DNA of 44,775 bases from Gnetum montanum (GCA_015680685.1 MNCI01036482.1:142668-187442); one strand, 5' to 3'. Positions 10,763-22,539 are shown, counted from the first letter of the stretch. Made by a program: numbers and translations. The notes: generated from the letters alone by a model not told the origin.

Positions 10763-11340
10763 GCTGGGAGATGAGCCTATGATGAGGATCAGAAAGGGGG
10801 ATGATGTCATATACAGAGGGGATGAATTCATGACCTCCCATGTATATGTGCTTGAAGTTTCGTTTTGCCTCCTGTTCTGTGTGGTCAATAGGAAGTTTGG
10901 CCTGAATCTTCACACAGATGTAGTTATATTGTTCTTGTGTGGGGATTACGAAGATGCGTGCATTAGATGTCGGGGATGACTCCATGGTGATGTGTGAAGG
11001 GGCAACATATGAGTTAGCTAACAAGTGCTGAGTGTGTTTCGGGCTAAGTGTGCAGAGTGTCCGGTGTGTGAACACTGAAAATTTTTCTAAGTGTCCAACG
11101 TGTATAGTGTAAACAGGAGAAAATTTGGCTAAGTATGAAATTATGAACCATAGTCATACGCGGATGGCGATCTCGGGTAAGAGAAAGTCATCTTAGAATC
11201 GTTATGTTGAGTGTATTGTATGCATTGGACAAGGTGCTCCATGTTGGTGGCCGTTAGCATTTAGACCGGCTTGAAATAGGTGCAAACCGCAGCGAATTCG
11301 GCTTTGAAACGGGCTCGTTTTAGGTGTTTTTGTTGAAAAA

Positions 11341-11500
11341 CACTGTAGCGGTACTGTAGCAGCGTAAAAACACTGTAGCAGCGTAAAAGCACTGTAGCAG
11401 CGTAAAATCACTGTAGCAGCGTAAAAGCACTGTAGTAGCGTAAAAGCACTGTAGCAGGCGTAAGAACACTGTAGCAAGCGTAAGAACACTGTAGTGGCGT
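11341..11500. repeat. ~19-bp tandem repeat in element D leader
   Basis: Eight or so units of CACTGTAGCAGCGTAAAA, with 19-21 bp spacing; single substitutions and one- or two-base insertions increase towards 11500. The array lies about 240-400 bp downstream of the primer site in the element's orientation. Confidence 0.9.
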
Positions 11501-11702
11501 AGACGCTGGGAATTTGTAAGCAAAGTTAGCGTATGGTTAACAGCATAGACGTTGGATGGCTTGCAAATGGTGAGTTTTAAACAGGGCAGCGTAGACGTTG
11601 ATCAGCGTAGAAGTTGGAAAGTTTGCAAGTAAGGTTTTAAACTATATAGCGTAAACGCTGGGAGGTTTTCGGAAAAAGTTGTACTCAACAGCGTAGACGC
11701 TG
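11495..11702. repeat. Near-palindromes AGCGTAGACGCT in element D leader
   Basis: Five spaced copies of a motif with arms AGCGT/ACGCT, the best being CAGCGTAGACGCTG at 11689-11702. They resemble the LTR palindrome AGCGTATACGCT. Confidence 0.7.
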
Positions 11703-11736
11703 AGAGCTCTGAAGCACAACTAGTTTAAGGCAGAGG

Positions 11737-11753
11737 CCCTCTTTCTAGCGCCA
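11737..11753 (-). other. Primer-binding-site candidate of element D
   Basis: Minus strand TGGCGCTAGAAAGAGGG, 5 bases after the end of the 5' LTR. It starts with TGG, as a site complementary to a tRNA CCA end must. I cannot name the tRNA. Confidence 0.55.
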
Positions 11754-12303
11754 AAAACTGTACCGTCCGAAATCGTCGGTGCAAGGCTGGAACGTTACGA
11801 GCACCGAAAGATCCATAGACAAGCCCTGCCCCCGCTTGAGGGCAAGCTGGAACGAACGAAGGCAGAGTGCCTTGGATGGTCCGCACGCAGATCAAACAAG
11901 GACTTCCCCAACGTTTGCCACTACAAAACATTGGGTTATACGTAAACAATGCACATTAAATGTAAACCGTAAACAAGCATGATAATGTAAACGAGCCTAT
12001 AAACGTAAACTGAAAAACAAAGAAAACTACAATAAATCTGTGCAAAATGTAAACTGTTTTGTATTGAAAATTGATTACAGAGTGCACCAGTCCAAACGCA
12101 GTTGTGAATTGATCACAAGGCAGCTATTTAGCCCCGATGGGTGAGGATTGTGATGGCAACTGCTGGGAATTTCTGCAGGCATACGTCAATGTTGTATGCT
12201 CAGCGTGCAGGATGTATGCCCAGCGTGTCAGGTTTGTTTCCATTTCTTTTCTCCCAATTTGTTTAAAATTTCTGACCTCCTCCTCCCTGTGGAAACTTTG
12301 GGG

Positions 12304-12310
12304 TTTTATA
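12304..12310 (-). promoter_or_regulatory. TATA box of element D 5' LTR
   Basis: TATAAAA on the minus strand; in the 5' LTR this is the promoter that would drive the genomic RNA. Confidence 0.65.
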
Positions 12311-12341
12311 CAAGTTTTGATGTTAGGTTCGGGTTGGGCGA

Positions 12342-12347
12342 CACGTG
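12342..12347. promoter_or_regulatory. G-box of element D 5' LTR
   Basis: CACGTG, conserved with 4886-4891. Confidence 0.55.
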
Positions 12348-12404
12348 GACGTTGACCGGGTGCAAAAGAATGAAATTGACAGGTGTACAGTATGTTACAT
12401 CCGC

Positions 12405-12640
12405 TGGGCGTATACGCTGGGTGTATACGCTGTATCTGGTGGGTGTAAATGCTCTGGGCATATACATAGAGCATATACGCTAGGAGTGTAGGGTGTATAC
12501 GTTGGGCGTATATGCCTGATGTGCTGAGCGTATACGCTGGGCGTATACGCTGTGGATGCTGAGCGTACAGGATGCCAGCGTAAGTGTATAGGATGCCAGC
12601 GTAAGCCAAAAATGTACCCAGCGTATACACATGAAAATGC
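12405..12640. repeat. Palindrome array in D 5' LTR
   Basis: Six GTATAC cores plus several copies decayed to ATATAC or GTATAT. It is one unit shorter than the array in the 3' LTR. Confidence 0.8.
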
Positions 12641-12655
12641 TTCATTTTAAGGTCA

Positions 12656-13360
12656 AAAATTGATTTTTGGGTGCCCAAGAGCTGCTGGGAACCCTGGGGA
12701 AGGTTCTGGGGGGTCTGGACGCTCAATTTTGGCACGTTTTGACTCATTTCCGGGGCCCGAAAGTCTATCTACGCTGGCTGCACCCCGGCGTATACGTTGG
12801 ACGTAAAGGAATGGAAGACCATCATTTGGAGCCCAAAATTTTATTTTTGAGTGTCCAAGAGCTACTGGGAAACTTGGGGAAGGTTTTGGGGGGTCTAGAC
12901 GCTTGATTCTAGTAGATTTTGACTCATTTACGGGGCCCGAAAGTCTGTCTAGGCTGGCTGCACCCCGGCGTATACGCTAGGCATACAGGAATGGAAGACC
13001 ATCATTTGGAGCCAAAAATTTGATTTTCAAGTGCCTGAGACCTATTGGGAACCTTGGGGAAGGTTTTGAGGGGTCTGGACACTCGATTTTGGCATGTTTT
13101 GACTTATTTCTGGGGCTCGAAAGTCTATCTACGCTGGCTGCACCCCGGCGTATATGCTGGGCGTACAGGAATGGAAGACCATCATTTGGAGCCCAGTATT
13201 TGATTTTCAAGTACCTGAGACCTGCTGGGAACCTTGGGGAAGGTTCTGGGGGGTCTGGACGCTTGGTTCTGGCATTTTTTGATGAGTTTTTGAGCCCCGA
13301 AAGTTGCTGTACGCTGGGCATGTGTAGGCCAGCGTACAGGATGCATACTTAGTGATAACC
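12656..13360. repeat. Four ~180-bp tandem units in D 5' LTR
   Basis: Same four units as at 5234-5945. Confidence 0.88.
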
Positions 13361-13568
13361 AAGTATTTTGAGCTCAAGATTTGCCAAGTTTGATGCCAGA
13401 TGTCATCATAGTCTTCTGTGGATCCCAGGGAACTTTTACTTACTTGCTTTGACTTCTCTTGATGCTATTTTTGAGGCTTTCAAGCTTGGTCATGCTGAGG
13501 ACCAACATGACTTAGCTTAATTTCTGTCTACAAGTGTTAGCCAAAATTTTTTGTGGTGTTTCAGAGCC

Positions 13569-14940
13569 TAGGTTTGTAAAATAGACCCTCAAGGCCAACT
13601 GTCGACCAGATGGATCCTTGGGACTGACTATAGGAAAAATGGATCCTTGGGACCAACTTCAGGCAAAACAGACCCTCAAAATCAATTGTAGGAAAAATGG
13701 ATCCTCAGGACCAACCAAGTGTTGGCCCCATGGTCCTTTGCTACCAAGGTTTGACACGATGGACCCTTGGGACCAAGTGGTGGCCAAAAAAACCCTCAGG
13801 ACCAAGTGTTGGCCACACAAATCCTTGGGACAAATGGATGGCCCAATGGATCCTCAGTACTAAGTGTTGGCCAAAAAAATCCTTGAGACCAAGTGTTGGT
13901 ACAATGGACCCTCAGGACTAAGTGTAGGCAAAAAGAATCCTCGAGACCAAATTTATAAGGGTGTAAGATGGTATGGTGGAGCCTGTGTTGGCAAAACGGA
14001 TGCTCAAGGTTGATTATAGGAAAAATGAACCCTTAGGACCAACTATAGGAAAAATAGACCCTTGGGACCAAGGGTTGGCCTAATAGACCATCATGACCAA
14101 GTGTTGGCCAAATGGACCCTTAAGATCAACCATTCATGAAATGGACCCTCGGGACCAACCTCTCATCTAATGGACTCTTAGAACTAATTGTAGGCAAAAC
14201 AAAGCCTCAAGACCAACCAAGTGGTGTCCCCACACTCCCTCATGATCAAGGTTGGGCCCAATGGATCCTTGGGACCAAGTGTTGGCAAAATAGACTAAGG
14301 GTTGGCCCAACGGACCCTTGGGACCAAGTGTTGGCCAAAAAAACCCTCAGGACCAATTGTATGCAAAATGGACCCTTAGGCCTAAAGGTTGGCTCGATAG
14401 ATCCTTGGGATCAAGTGTTGGCCAAACTGACCCTCAGGACCAAAGGTTGCCCTAATGGACCCTTGGGAGCAACTATAGGCAAAATGAACCCTAGGGACTA
14501 AGTGTTGGTGAAATGGACCCTCAGGACTAAGTATTGTTGAAATAGACCCTTGGGATCAAGTGTTGGCCAAACAAACCCTTAGGACCAAATATTGGCAAAA
14601 TGGACCCTCAAGACCAAGGGTTGGCCCAATAGACCCTCGAGACCAAGGGTTGATCCAATAGACCCTTTGGACAAAGTGTTGGCCACATGGACCCTTAGCA
14701 CCAAATGTTGGCAAAAGGGACCCTCAAGACTAATTGTAGGCAAAACAAACCCTTGGAACCAAGGGTTGGCCCAATCGACCCTTGGGACCAAGTGTTGGCC
14801 AAATGGACCCTTGTGACCAAGTGTTGGCCAAATGGATCTTTGAGACAAATTATAGGCAAAAAAAACCCTTGAGACCAAGGGTTGGCCCAACAAACCCTCG
14901 GGACCAAATTTTTAAGGGGGCAGGATGGTATGGTAGAGCT
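13569..14940 (+). repeat. 29-bp satellite array, right part
   Basis: Continuation of the array at 3578-4287, resuming right after the GAGCC duplication. Well-kept 29-bp steps are seen at 14788-14900. The spacer with TTTATAAGGGTGTAAGAT and TATGGTGGAGCCTG recurs at about 13949, and again, altered, at about 14905. Confidence 0.9.
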
Positions 14941-14944
14941 TGGC

Positions 14945-15345
14945 CCAATCAACATATATGGGGAGAGGTAGCATTCTCCCTTGAAGCACCTCATGGTGTC
15001 CTTGCAAAAGCACTCTCCATGGGAGCACCTTGCATAACTACGTAGTTGAGAGTGCTCTCCTTGAGAGTGCCTCCTGCAGCCCATGCAAGAGTGTTCCCCG
15101 TGAGAGCACCTTGTGCAGCACTCTCAAGAGCAACTCACATAGTGCTTGCAAAAGAGCTATCCCTGGGAGCACCTTGTGGTATGCACATGAAAGCATTCTC
15201 ACTAAGAGTGCCCTCCTTAAGAATGCCCTTTCTTAGAGCACTCTCCCTAAGCACACCCTTCTTGAAAACATTCTCCCTAAGAGCACCCTCCCTAAGAGCA
15301 TTTTTCCTCAGAGTGCCCTCCCTAAGAGCGCTCATGCAAGTGTTG
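14945..15345 (+). repeat. 15-bp minisatellite
   Basis: Regular 15-bp units of the type AGCACTCTCCCTAAG run from about 15190 to 15335, with looser copies back to 14966 (GGGAGCACCTTG, GAGAGTGCTCTCC). The period is a multiple of three, so both strands give open frames of five-residue repeats that I do not consider genes. Confidence 0.85.
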
Positions 15346-15873
15346 GTTTCTCCAAAACATCATTGAGTAACCAATAGTTTGAACACAAAGCATGTAGATC
15401 TTTTTAGCCAGTTCACATGTTGTAGCCATGTCATTGCCATGATGTTAACATTTGGAATTCCTTGTTAGCCTATGTAACCATGCCCCTATAGCCAAAATCT
15501 CATCTCAAAATCTTGACATCCCATCATAACCTTATTTCATCATCATAAGCACTCCTTGGAAAGATTCTATAGCTATCAAATCAAGTGTGGAGAGAAAGCA
15601 TTAGTAATAAACCTACAACAATGTTTTTCATTCTTGGTTGATGTCTCTTGGGTTAATCCTCAAAACATCAATAAGGAAAAATAAATGAAACATCCCAAAG
15701 AAAATTCATGTTATAGCCCATAGCCAAAATTCTTTGTAATTTGGTGGAAAAATAAAGGTGGATACAACTACTTTATTTTCCCAAAAATCTTGCATTATGG
15801 CCCTATATTATTGAACTTTAAGGTAGGTTTTAATGTAAAATATGAGATGTGCAACCTATACACTATAGCTCTC

Positions 15874-16008
15874 ATACATCCTAGCTTGTAGAGGCTAAAA
15901 AATGCTTCACAAGCTATAATTACATTATCTGGTAGCTTGTAGAGGCTACAAAGTCCAGGTATGCTAGCTTGAGGAGGTTAAAAGTGCTTCAAAAGCTACA
16001 AAATTTGG
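15874..16008 (+). repeat. Short direct repeats TAGCTTGTAGAGGCTA
   Basis: Three spaced copies (about 15884, 15932, 15963, the last altered to AGCTTGAGGAGGTTA), two followed by a GCTTCAMAAGCTA stretch. Probably a decayed tandem repeat. Confidence 0.55.
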
Positions 16009-17850
16009 TATCTTAGCATCATACACTAAGCATTGCAATTTCTTACACTAGAAAGCCTACAAAGATAGCTTTTAGAATTTGGATTTTAATTTTATACACT
16101 TGGTATGAAATTTTTGTATGTTGGGTAGCATATAGAGGTAGTGTATGAAGAGTAAGAAATTAGCTAAAATTATTAGTATGCTACTTGAAGATATCCTAGG
16201 TACAAAAAAAATTTCTAGGAATATATCAATAATCATGGTAGAATTAATTAATAGAAAATCAAGGGCCGAAGGGCTATTCAAAGAAGAATCTATTTTGTTG
16301 TAAGGACTTTTGGCGAGTTTGTATCCAGACTGAATGTAAGACTTTTGGAGTAGTGCAGATACCCAAGAGTTAGCAACCATTCTCTCCCAACGCAAATCAA
16401 AGTTGTAGAGGAAACCAATGATGAGAAAAGCTTAAAGGATAGATCATGTGCCATCCTAGAAGGTAAATATAACTATAGAACACATCCTACCAACTATACC
16501 AAGTTCCAAGAATTTTCCCTTTAGCTCTTGGGTATTAAAATTTCCAAAGCTTGTATTCTCTAAACTTTTGTTCCATGAATTTTTTACCATTTTAATACAA
16601 GTTTGTAGTTTCATTTGTTTGTCACGTTCTATTTTACATTTCTTTTCACTCAGATATAGGGTGCCAACTACCTTTTCATATGCTTTACATTTTTATTATG
16701 CTCATAAGTAATAGATTTATCAGCTTGGTGATCAATAAGATCATCCAGGGTGATTCATATCCTCTTTGCAACGCTTGTGGATCTGAAGTTGAAGTTGTTT
16801 CCACTTTGAAATTTTTGGATCTCTAACATCAAATTTTTTAGGTGCTACATATGTAAGAAAGTTTAATTTTAAAACTAGTAATAAGGTTCTCTATTTTAAT
16901 CTGCTACACTTGGTCCATTTGAGTAAATTTTAATTTTAATGGAAAGTACCACACATAATTCACATTAGTCACTAGTCTAGTGTATCACACGTCTACCATC
17001 TTGATAAGCTAGATAAAATATTTTTGATCAATGGAAAATACCTAAATTACTATAGAGAATATCTTTTTCTTTGAAGAGTACCTAATGATTAATCTTGTGT
17101 TTTATACTTAGAGGTCTATTAGGTAGTAGACATGATTAGTCATGAGGGAGAATCCTCCATACCATATAGAATTTTATTTTCTTTCCTCTATTTTGCTTAT
17201 GTGTTTTAATAAAGTTAGTATGTTAGTTAGTACTTTTTATATTCTTGAGCTTAAGGATCAATCATTTATAACCATTTCTTTCTTTTAAATATGTTTGTGC
17301 ATGTTGTAAATGCAATTATTGTGTTTTATGAATGCTCATCCAACAAGCCAATGGTGGATGTATGACTTACAAAGGCAATGATGATGCAAGAGTGCTAAAT
17401 GGATTCAAAGTGAAGACTTGATTGATGAAATATCCATGCAGTAAAATTCATCCATCCATTTTTATTATATTAATCATGGATGAACTAGGCTTAGATTTAG
17501 CGATGATCATTGACTCACATTGGGAGTTGTTGAAGTTAGTGCTCCTATAACCATGGGAAGGTGATGGTTCCACATATTAGAATGTAAGCTTTAGAATCTT
17601 GGAAGAGTGCTTGATCACTAAGGAAAAAAGGGTATGTCATTAAGGATCCTTGTGAGCATTGAATGGTTCTAATTAGTGTGATTGGACTAAGGTGCACATG
17701 TTGCCTTGTCTAGTCATCCTAGTTGGAAGAGGTTTATGATCACACAAACCTATGCATGTCATGTGGTGATGCAAGTCAAATTATATAGGTAGTGATCCAA
17801 CATTTTAATAATTCCCATAATCATCATGCATCATCAAAAATCCTCTTCTC

Positions 17851-17980
17851 ATAAAAAGAAAATATAAAAAGAAAAAAGAAAGAAATAGAAAAGTAAAAAA
17901 TAATAATAAAAAGATGATGAAAAGATAAAATAAAAAGGAAAAGAAAAAAATAATAGAATATTAATAATTGAAAGAAGAGG
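17851..17980 (+). other. A/G-rich tract in relic region
   Basis: About 130 bp dominated by A with interspersed G and few T. Corresponds in position to the purine tract of element A. Confidence 0.65.
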
Positions 17981-18673
17981 ATGGGAAGAACAATGTAATC
18001 CCATGGTTATTGGTCCACACAAATCAATACTTTTACCATCTTAGACCAATCATGTAATTGGTTAACTAAATCAATCAAAGTGGTTGAACCAATATCCATA
18101 TGAGCCATTTTCCTCTTAAACTCATTTCTTGGACAACTTGAACTCAAATGTAATAGTTCATGATGATCTCCTATTCCATCCTTACTTATAACCATGAAGG
18201 CCTAGAAGTATTTTTTTTTAATGAACTTTGGTAACATCAAATGCTGCTTTCACTTAATTCCTAAAATAATTTTTTTCTAGGGATTAAAATATGTAATAAT
18301 ATTTCAAAAAAATGGCCATCTTCATCATCTTTTAATCATGATATTGTAATTTTTGTTGGAGTTTGGATTGGTTACCATAGCTAGAGGGATCAAGGGGAGG
18401 GTTGTAGTATAGTAAAATATGAAGAGCCTAGCATGCAAATGTGCATGGATAGAGGAATACCAAATCAAGATCTTGACTTCTTGATTTTTATGGTATGTTA
18501 CCTTGATTTAATTTGACCAATGATTAGATTGTAAAATAACCAGGGCTAGATGGCATAGGTGAATGTAGGTGTGACCTTGCAATTGGAAGGGAAACTTAAA
18601 GGTCTATCCCTATATGGTGGATGAGTAGTGGTGAAGGAATAAGACATTAAATCTTTTGTGATATGCAGAACTA

Positions 18674-18903
18674 GCTCATGTACCTCATGAGCTAATTGAA
18701 TGGTTTGTTGGGGATTTGGTAATGTTTCTCTTTCACACTTTCTCTCTCTTATTCATTTGCATCCTTTATTCCTTTCATTCCATTTCATGCTCATGTGCCT
18801 CATTAGCTAATTGAATGGTTTGTTAGGGATCTGGTAATGTTTCTCTCTCACACTTTCTCTCTCTTATTCATTTGCATCCTTTATTCCTTTCATTTCATTT
18901 CAT
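18674..18903 (+). repeat. 115-bp tandem duplication
   Basis: Two adjacent copies (18674-18788 and 18789-18903) sharing GCTAATTGAATGGTTTGTT, GGTAATGTTTCTCT and TCTCTCTTATTCATTTGCAT with few differences. Confidence 0.9.
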
Positions 18904-19070
18904 GTCCATTGTTGTATGTGGTAGGAAATTGACCAAGAAACACATAAGATAATATTGACCATCCAAGGAGATGGATCCGCATTTGATGCTAATGTCTCAT
19001 TGGTTATTGGGAATCCATAGGTATCCCATAAATGGGTTTTACAAGGGTAGGAAAGATAGGAGCATAATAT

Positions 19071-19088
19071 GGGGAGGATCCACTTGTG
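19071..19088 (+). other. Conserved box GGGGAGGATCCACT, relic copy
   Basis: GGGGAGGATCCACTTGTG; identical over 18 bases to the copy in element A (24302-24319, minus). Confidence 0.65.
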
Positions 19089-21681
19089 AATCCTTGGTGA
19101 TGTGGCATTGTCATTCAGTGAGATTAAGCTTAACTTGTAGGATGATGATGGTTGCATGGCATAAGGTACTCAATGAGTCTTTTGTGTGTGTGGTTGTGAC
19201 TTAATAAGCCTAATGATTTGACCAAGACTATTTTCTTTTACTTTTATTTTCTGCCTATGTTTTTGATCATCTCAATTTGTTTTAGTTTTAGTTTCATAAG
19301 TTTTAAATCCTTTTTGATTTTGTATCTTCCATGTTTACATTTGTAATTGTTGTGTTGATGTTCTTGAGTGCATGTAGTTCATTAATGTTATTGAAGGCTA
19401 GTGTCTTGTAACTCAATTGTTAGTAGACACTAATGGATATATGTTTTTTGATCTCATCATCTTTATCACACCCATGTACATATTTGACATTGGACTATGA
19501 AGTTTTTCTTCATGTTTTCTTGGGAAATTATACTTATGATTTTTCTCATGCATGATCTTTTTAATGGTGGTTTAGTGCTTAAGGATTTTACATGATTTTT
19601 AGCATTCTTGTAGTTTAGCATGCTTTGGTAGGAATACTCTTAAGATAGTGAAGAAAAACATCATTTAGTTCCACATAGAGAATACTTGCTCGATCCATAA
19701 TCTAAAAGCCTTTATTGAAAGGAAGATTTAGAGGTCAAGGGGTTGCATATGAGAATTGCAAGTATGAGACATGCATAATAATTGGCTACTAAATACAAAC
19801 AAAAAAGGATCTAATGAAGGTCATTCATTATAATTGAGACATTTTTAGTTCCACAGGCATGATAGGGAACTCTTCTTTCTAATCATCATTCCTTGGACTC
19901 TCTTTTCTCAAAGTGGTAATTTTGTAATGTATCTTGTATCAAGGTATTTGTACAATTGTATTCCTCTATATTAACCCTATCATGTATCTAGTCCTAGTCA
20001 TTGTATCTTGAATATTAAAGCTATGGAACTAGTTTTATCTAGGTGTGGAGGAATGGTGAGGCATCCAATTGCAATTTGTATGCTAATTATAAACCCTATA
20101 TTTGAGAAGTATTTTGTACATCCTATGTTTAGAGTCTAGTATATTTAATAGAGGTGGTTGGCTCTCCAAGATGTATCATTATCCATTGGGTTATACTCTT
20201 AGGTAGCATGCATTATTTTAGGGTCTTCAAGATGATTTTGACTTAATTAAGATGCCCTATGAACCTTCTAGCATGTCTCCTTGGGTTTCAACTTGTACCT
20301 AAATCCAAAAGATGAAGTGTGGTTCTTTGGTGGGGTGCATTAATTACCCTACATTACTGCACCCATTACATTAGTGTAGGTACCTTAATGCATCTCTCTT
20401 GTAGGTCTAGTTCACCTGTCTTCATCTATTAAGTGTCTTGGATCTATTTGGGTTACATTGAAGATTCTTCATTAATGCCAAGATGCTAATGAATGTCTTT
20501 GTTTTTGCATAAAAGCTATAACTACCTGAGGTAAGTTTTTCCACATATATGAAGAGCTTTTCATTTTCTTGGAGATTATGACATCCAATTATATGAAGAG
20601 ATTTTCATTCCTTTGCTAAGTTGATTTCCTTATCTATTTGTGTGTGTTTTGAGTTATTGCTTTTACAAACTTAACTATACTTTGTCAAAGTGCTATCATG
20701 CTTATGTAGCCATGAACCATTTGATTGATGTAGAGTCTAGTATTTGCATGGTGAATAAAGCTTATGATTTTTCTTATTTTACCATTGATTCCTTAAACAT
20801 TAGAATATCAACAACATCATAAGAAATTAAAACAAGAAAAATATTTATTTAATTCTCATTTTTATAAGCTATGATGATTCATCCTTACTCAAGGAGGTCA
20901 CAATTGTATAGAATGGTGTTGGACCATTTTATTACATTTCATTTATAGGTTTGCCTTTTCCCTTGAGGGACTATGACACATGCGAGTCTATGGGAGCATT
21001 GCATTTGACCTCAAGAGGGATTGCAATGCACATGTGTTTATTATCAATTTATTCTTTATAGTCTTAAAATCCATAAAAATATTAAAATATAAAATTGTAA
21101 ATATCTTTTTATCCTTCCTTCCCACGATGACAACATAGGTTTGCATTGTATTATATGTATTATAATATCTTTTCTATTTCTTAAATTCAACGACATACAA
21201 GAGTGTTCTTAGCAATCCACTGAACATTGTCTTTAAAGCTTATGACCAAATTGCATCATGATTCAAATGATATAACTCTTGGTCTAAACTCAGCAAGATT
21301 CCTATCAAACATACTAAAGTTTGTCATTTAAACTTTAGACATTCCAAGAAAAAATAATCATGGTTGAGTGAAAGAGAAGGTTTTCATCCTATTTGTTGTG
21401 TTGAGATCTAAATTATCTTTAATGATCATCTATAAATTTAAAATAACATAAGGATTCGATATGCTTCTAAGAGGTAGAGTTGTAGTAACTATCTTACTAG
21501 AAGAAGCATATACATTAACATGTGAGACTGATGTCTTATTAGATGCATAAGTTAGAAAAAATGATTACCACTAGTGAACTATTGTTTTCAAGAAGCCATA
21601 GGTTAGGAATTCTCTATATTAACCATTTTTTGCTTTTGAACGTTAGTATTTGATCATGTAGTAATATTTTTCTTTTGTATC

Positions 21682-22539
21682 TGATGAGTGGCAAGATACC
21701 CCTACACTCAACCATACGAATACGAGCATTTTCATGCGCGATCTGGTTGAACTCCGCAAAAAGACTAGTTGTGGCACCTAGATCGTTAACGTTAGGTCGT
21801 AGTTCCTTGTCTTCCCACCTAGACTAGTATTATATTTGTCATGTATGGTTTAGTCCAGAGTGATGTGTATGATTTGTTCTAACCTAATGCTACTCTTGAA
21901 GGTAGTGGAAAATAATATTAACTACGCTAAGCTAGGAGGAAAGGGTAAGAAAATATAATCTAGCCTAAGTGCGATGAGCAGTCATTCCTTAATCATCTGT
22001 ACACATCTTGGACCTCGTGCAGAACTACCATTGGGATTACCAAGAGTAGATCCTAGGTATGCCATTGGGTTACCAAGTAGTCACACTTAAATGCTCATAA
22101 TCAAGTTGTACTCATTCCACGTTACTAGGAGTTTAAGGGTGAGAGAAACTAATTAGGAAAGCAGTAAATAACAAATAAATAAATAACAAAGTAAATGTTG
22201 CAATGATGAAGTAATCTTGATCTTTATTGCTGGTCATGTGCATGTCCAACTACGTCACACTCGAATAAAGGATGTCGTACAATTGCATTCACCACACTGC
22301 GGGTAGACACAGGAAAATATTCTATCTTTGGAAGGGGAAAATTGCCAAAGCTTCACTAAGGAACTAAACTAGATGTGAAATGAGGGAGAGCCACCTCTTA
22401 TTTATAGATATTGCAGTGGGCATGATGCGATATCACATACGTGATATCATGGCCCATGAGATATTGCAACCCATGAGATATTGCGGGTGCATTATCGTGG
22501 TTGCGTTATTGCAGCTGTGAGAAATTTTATGACTCATCA
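21682..22539 (-). repeat. 3' LTR of element A (858 bp)
   Basis: Bounded by TGATGAG and CTCATCA; followed inside by the polypurine tract. Contains the conserved GGATTACCAAG and GGGTTACCAAG boxes on the plus strand. Confidence 0.93.
22399..22406 (-). promoter_or_regulatory. TATA box, element A 3' LTR
   Basis: TATAAATA on the minus strand, about 133 bp from the LTR start, downstream of decayed GATATC palindromes. Confidence 0.65.

Larger units (their letters stand above)
8721..10985 (-). pseudogene. Element D Gag, Tat-like, with assembly gap
   Basis: The likely start is the ATG at 10985, giving MESSPTSNARIFVIP, rather than upstream ATGs. After the gap comes the Gag core: LTKYNGKEDPNAHLVTF, LQAWPHAILRVFAMSL, ALDWYRALSHNSISSLEDL and HQFVTQF, the standard Retrotrans_gag pattern. 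Near 9500 there is a decayed zinc-binding region (CHYHQMSGHNTNTYRALKDD; usual form C..H...GH.T..C, with the last Cys replaced by Tyr). Then a linker with repeated FVxKVPP peptides. In-frame stops are TAG at 10329-10331 and TGA at 9594-9596. The frame stays in register across the whole length, including across the N run, which suggests the gap size is nearly right. Gag forms the virus-like particle that packages the RNA. Confidence 0.88.
10986..11736 (-). other. 5' leader of element D
   Basis: About 750 bp between the primer site and the gag start, rich in repeats of the AGCGTA theme. The leader normally holds dimerisation and packaging signals; which parts do so here is unknown. Confidence 0.6.
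4293..13563 (-). mobile_element. Element D: non-autonomous gag-protease LTR retrotransposon
   Basis: Two direct LTRs (4293-6153 and 11759-13563) begin TGAAACACC and end GGTACA on the minus strand. They are flanked by an exact 5-bp target duplication GAGCC (4288-4292 and 13564-13568), which lies inside the satellite spacer, so the insertion is younger than the array. The 5.6-kb interior holds, in element order, a primer-site candidate, a leader with tandem repeats, one gag-protease frame, a non-coding 3' part with repeats and a purine tract, and a polypurine tract. No RT, RNase H or integrase is seen. The 401-base assembly gap at 10362-10762 lies within gag and is too small to hide pol. Gag resembles the Tat-like branch of plant Ty3/gypsy. 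Confidence 0.92.
11759..13563 (-). repeat. 5' LTR of element D (1805 bp)
   Basis: Right LTR, the 5' one in the element's orientation. It has the same layout as 4293-6153: 180-bp repeats starting at about 12656, 12834, 13014 and 13196, a palindrome array at 12405-12640, G-box at 12342-12347 and TATA at 12304-12310. By eye the two LTRs differ by only a few per cent apart from repeat number. Confidence 0.93.
15346..21676. other. AT-rich relic DNA, partly Athila-like 3' untranslated sequence
   Basis: No gene is recognisable on either strand. Between about 17500 and 19300 the order A/G-rich tract, pyrimidine-rich stretch, GGGGAGGATCCACT box matches the 3' non-coding part of elements A and B, in plus orientation. 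The rest shows only small repeats. Confidence 0.5.

Noticed and set aside
10339-10782. Open frame spanning the assembly gap on the plus strand
   Set aside because: Almost entirely N; no information.
11341-11500. CRISPR or phage-like direct repeats
   Set aside because: Units are head to tail without spacers and lie in an LTR element leader.
13569-14940. CRISPR-like array
   Set aside because: Contiguous diverged 29-bp units with no unique spacers, in plant nuclear DNA.
15046-15366. Open frame of five-residue repeats as a protein
   Set aside because: Direct result of the 15-bp minisatellite, with open frames on both strands.
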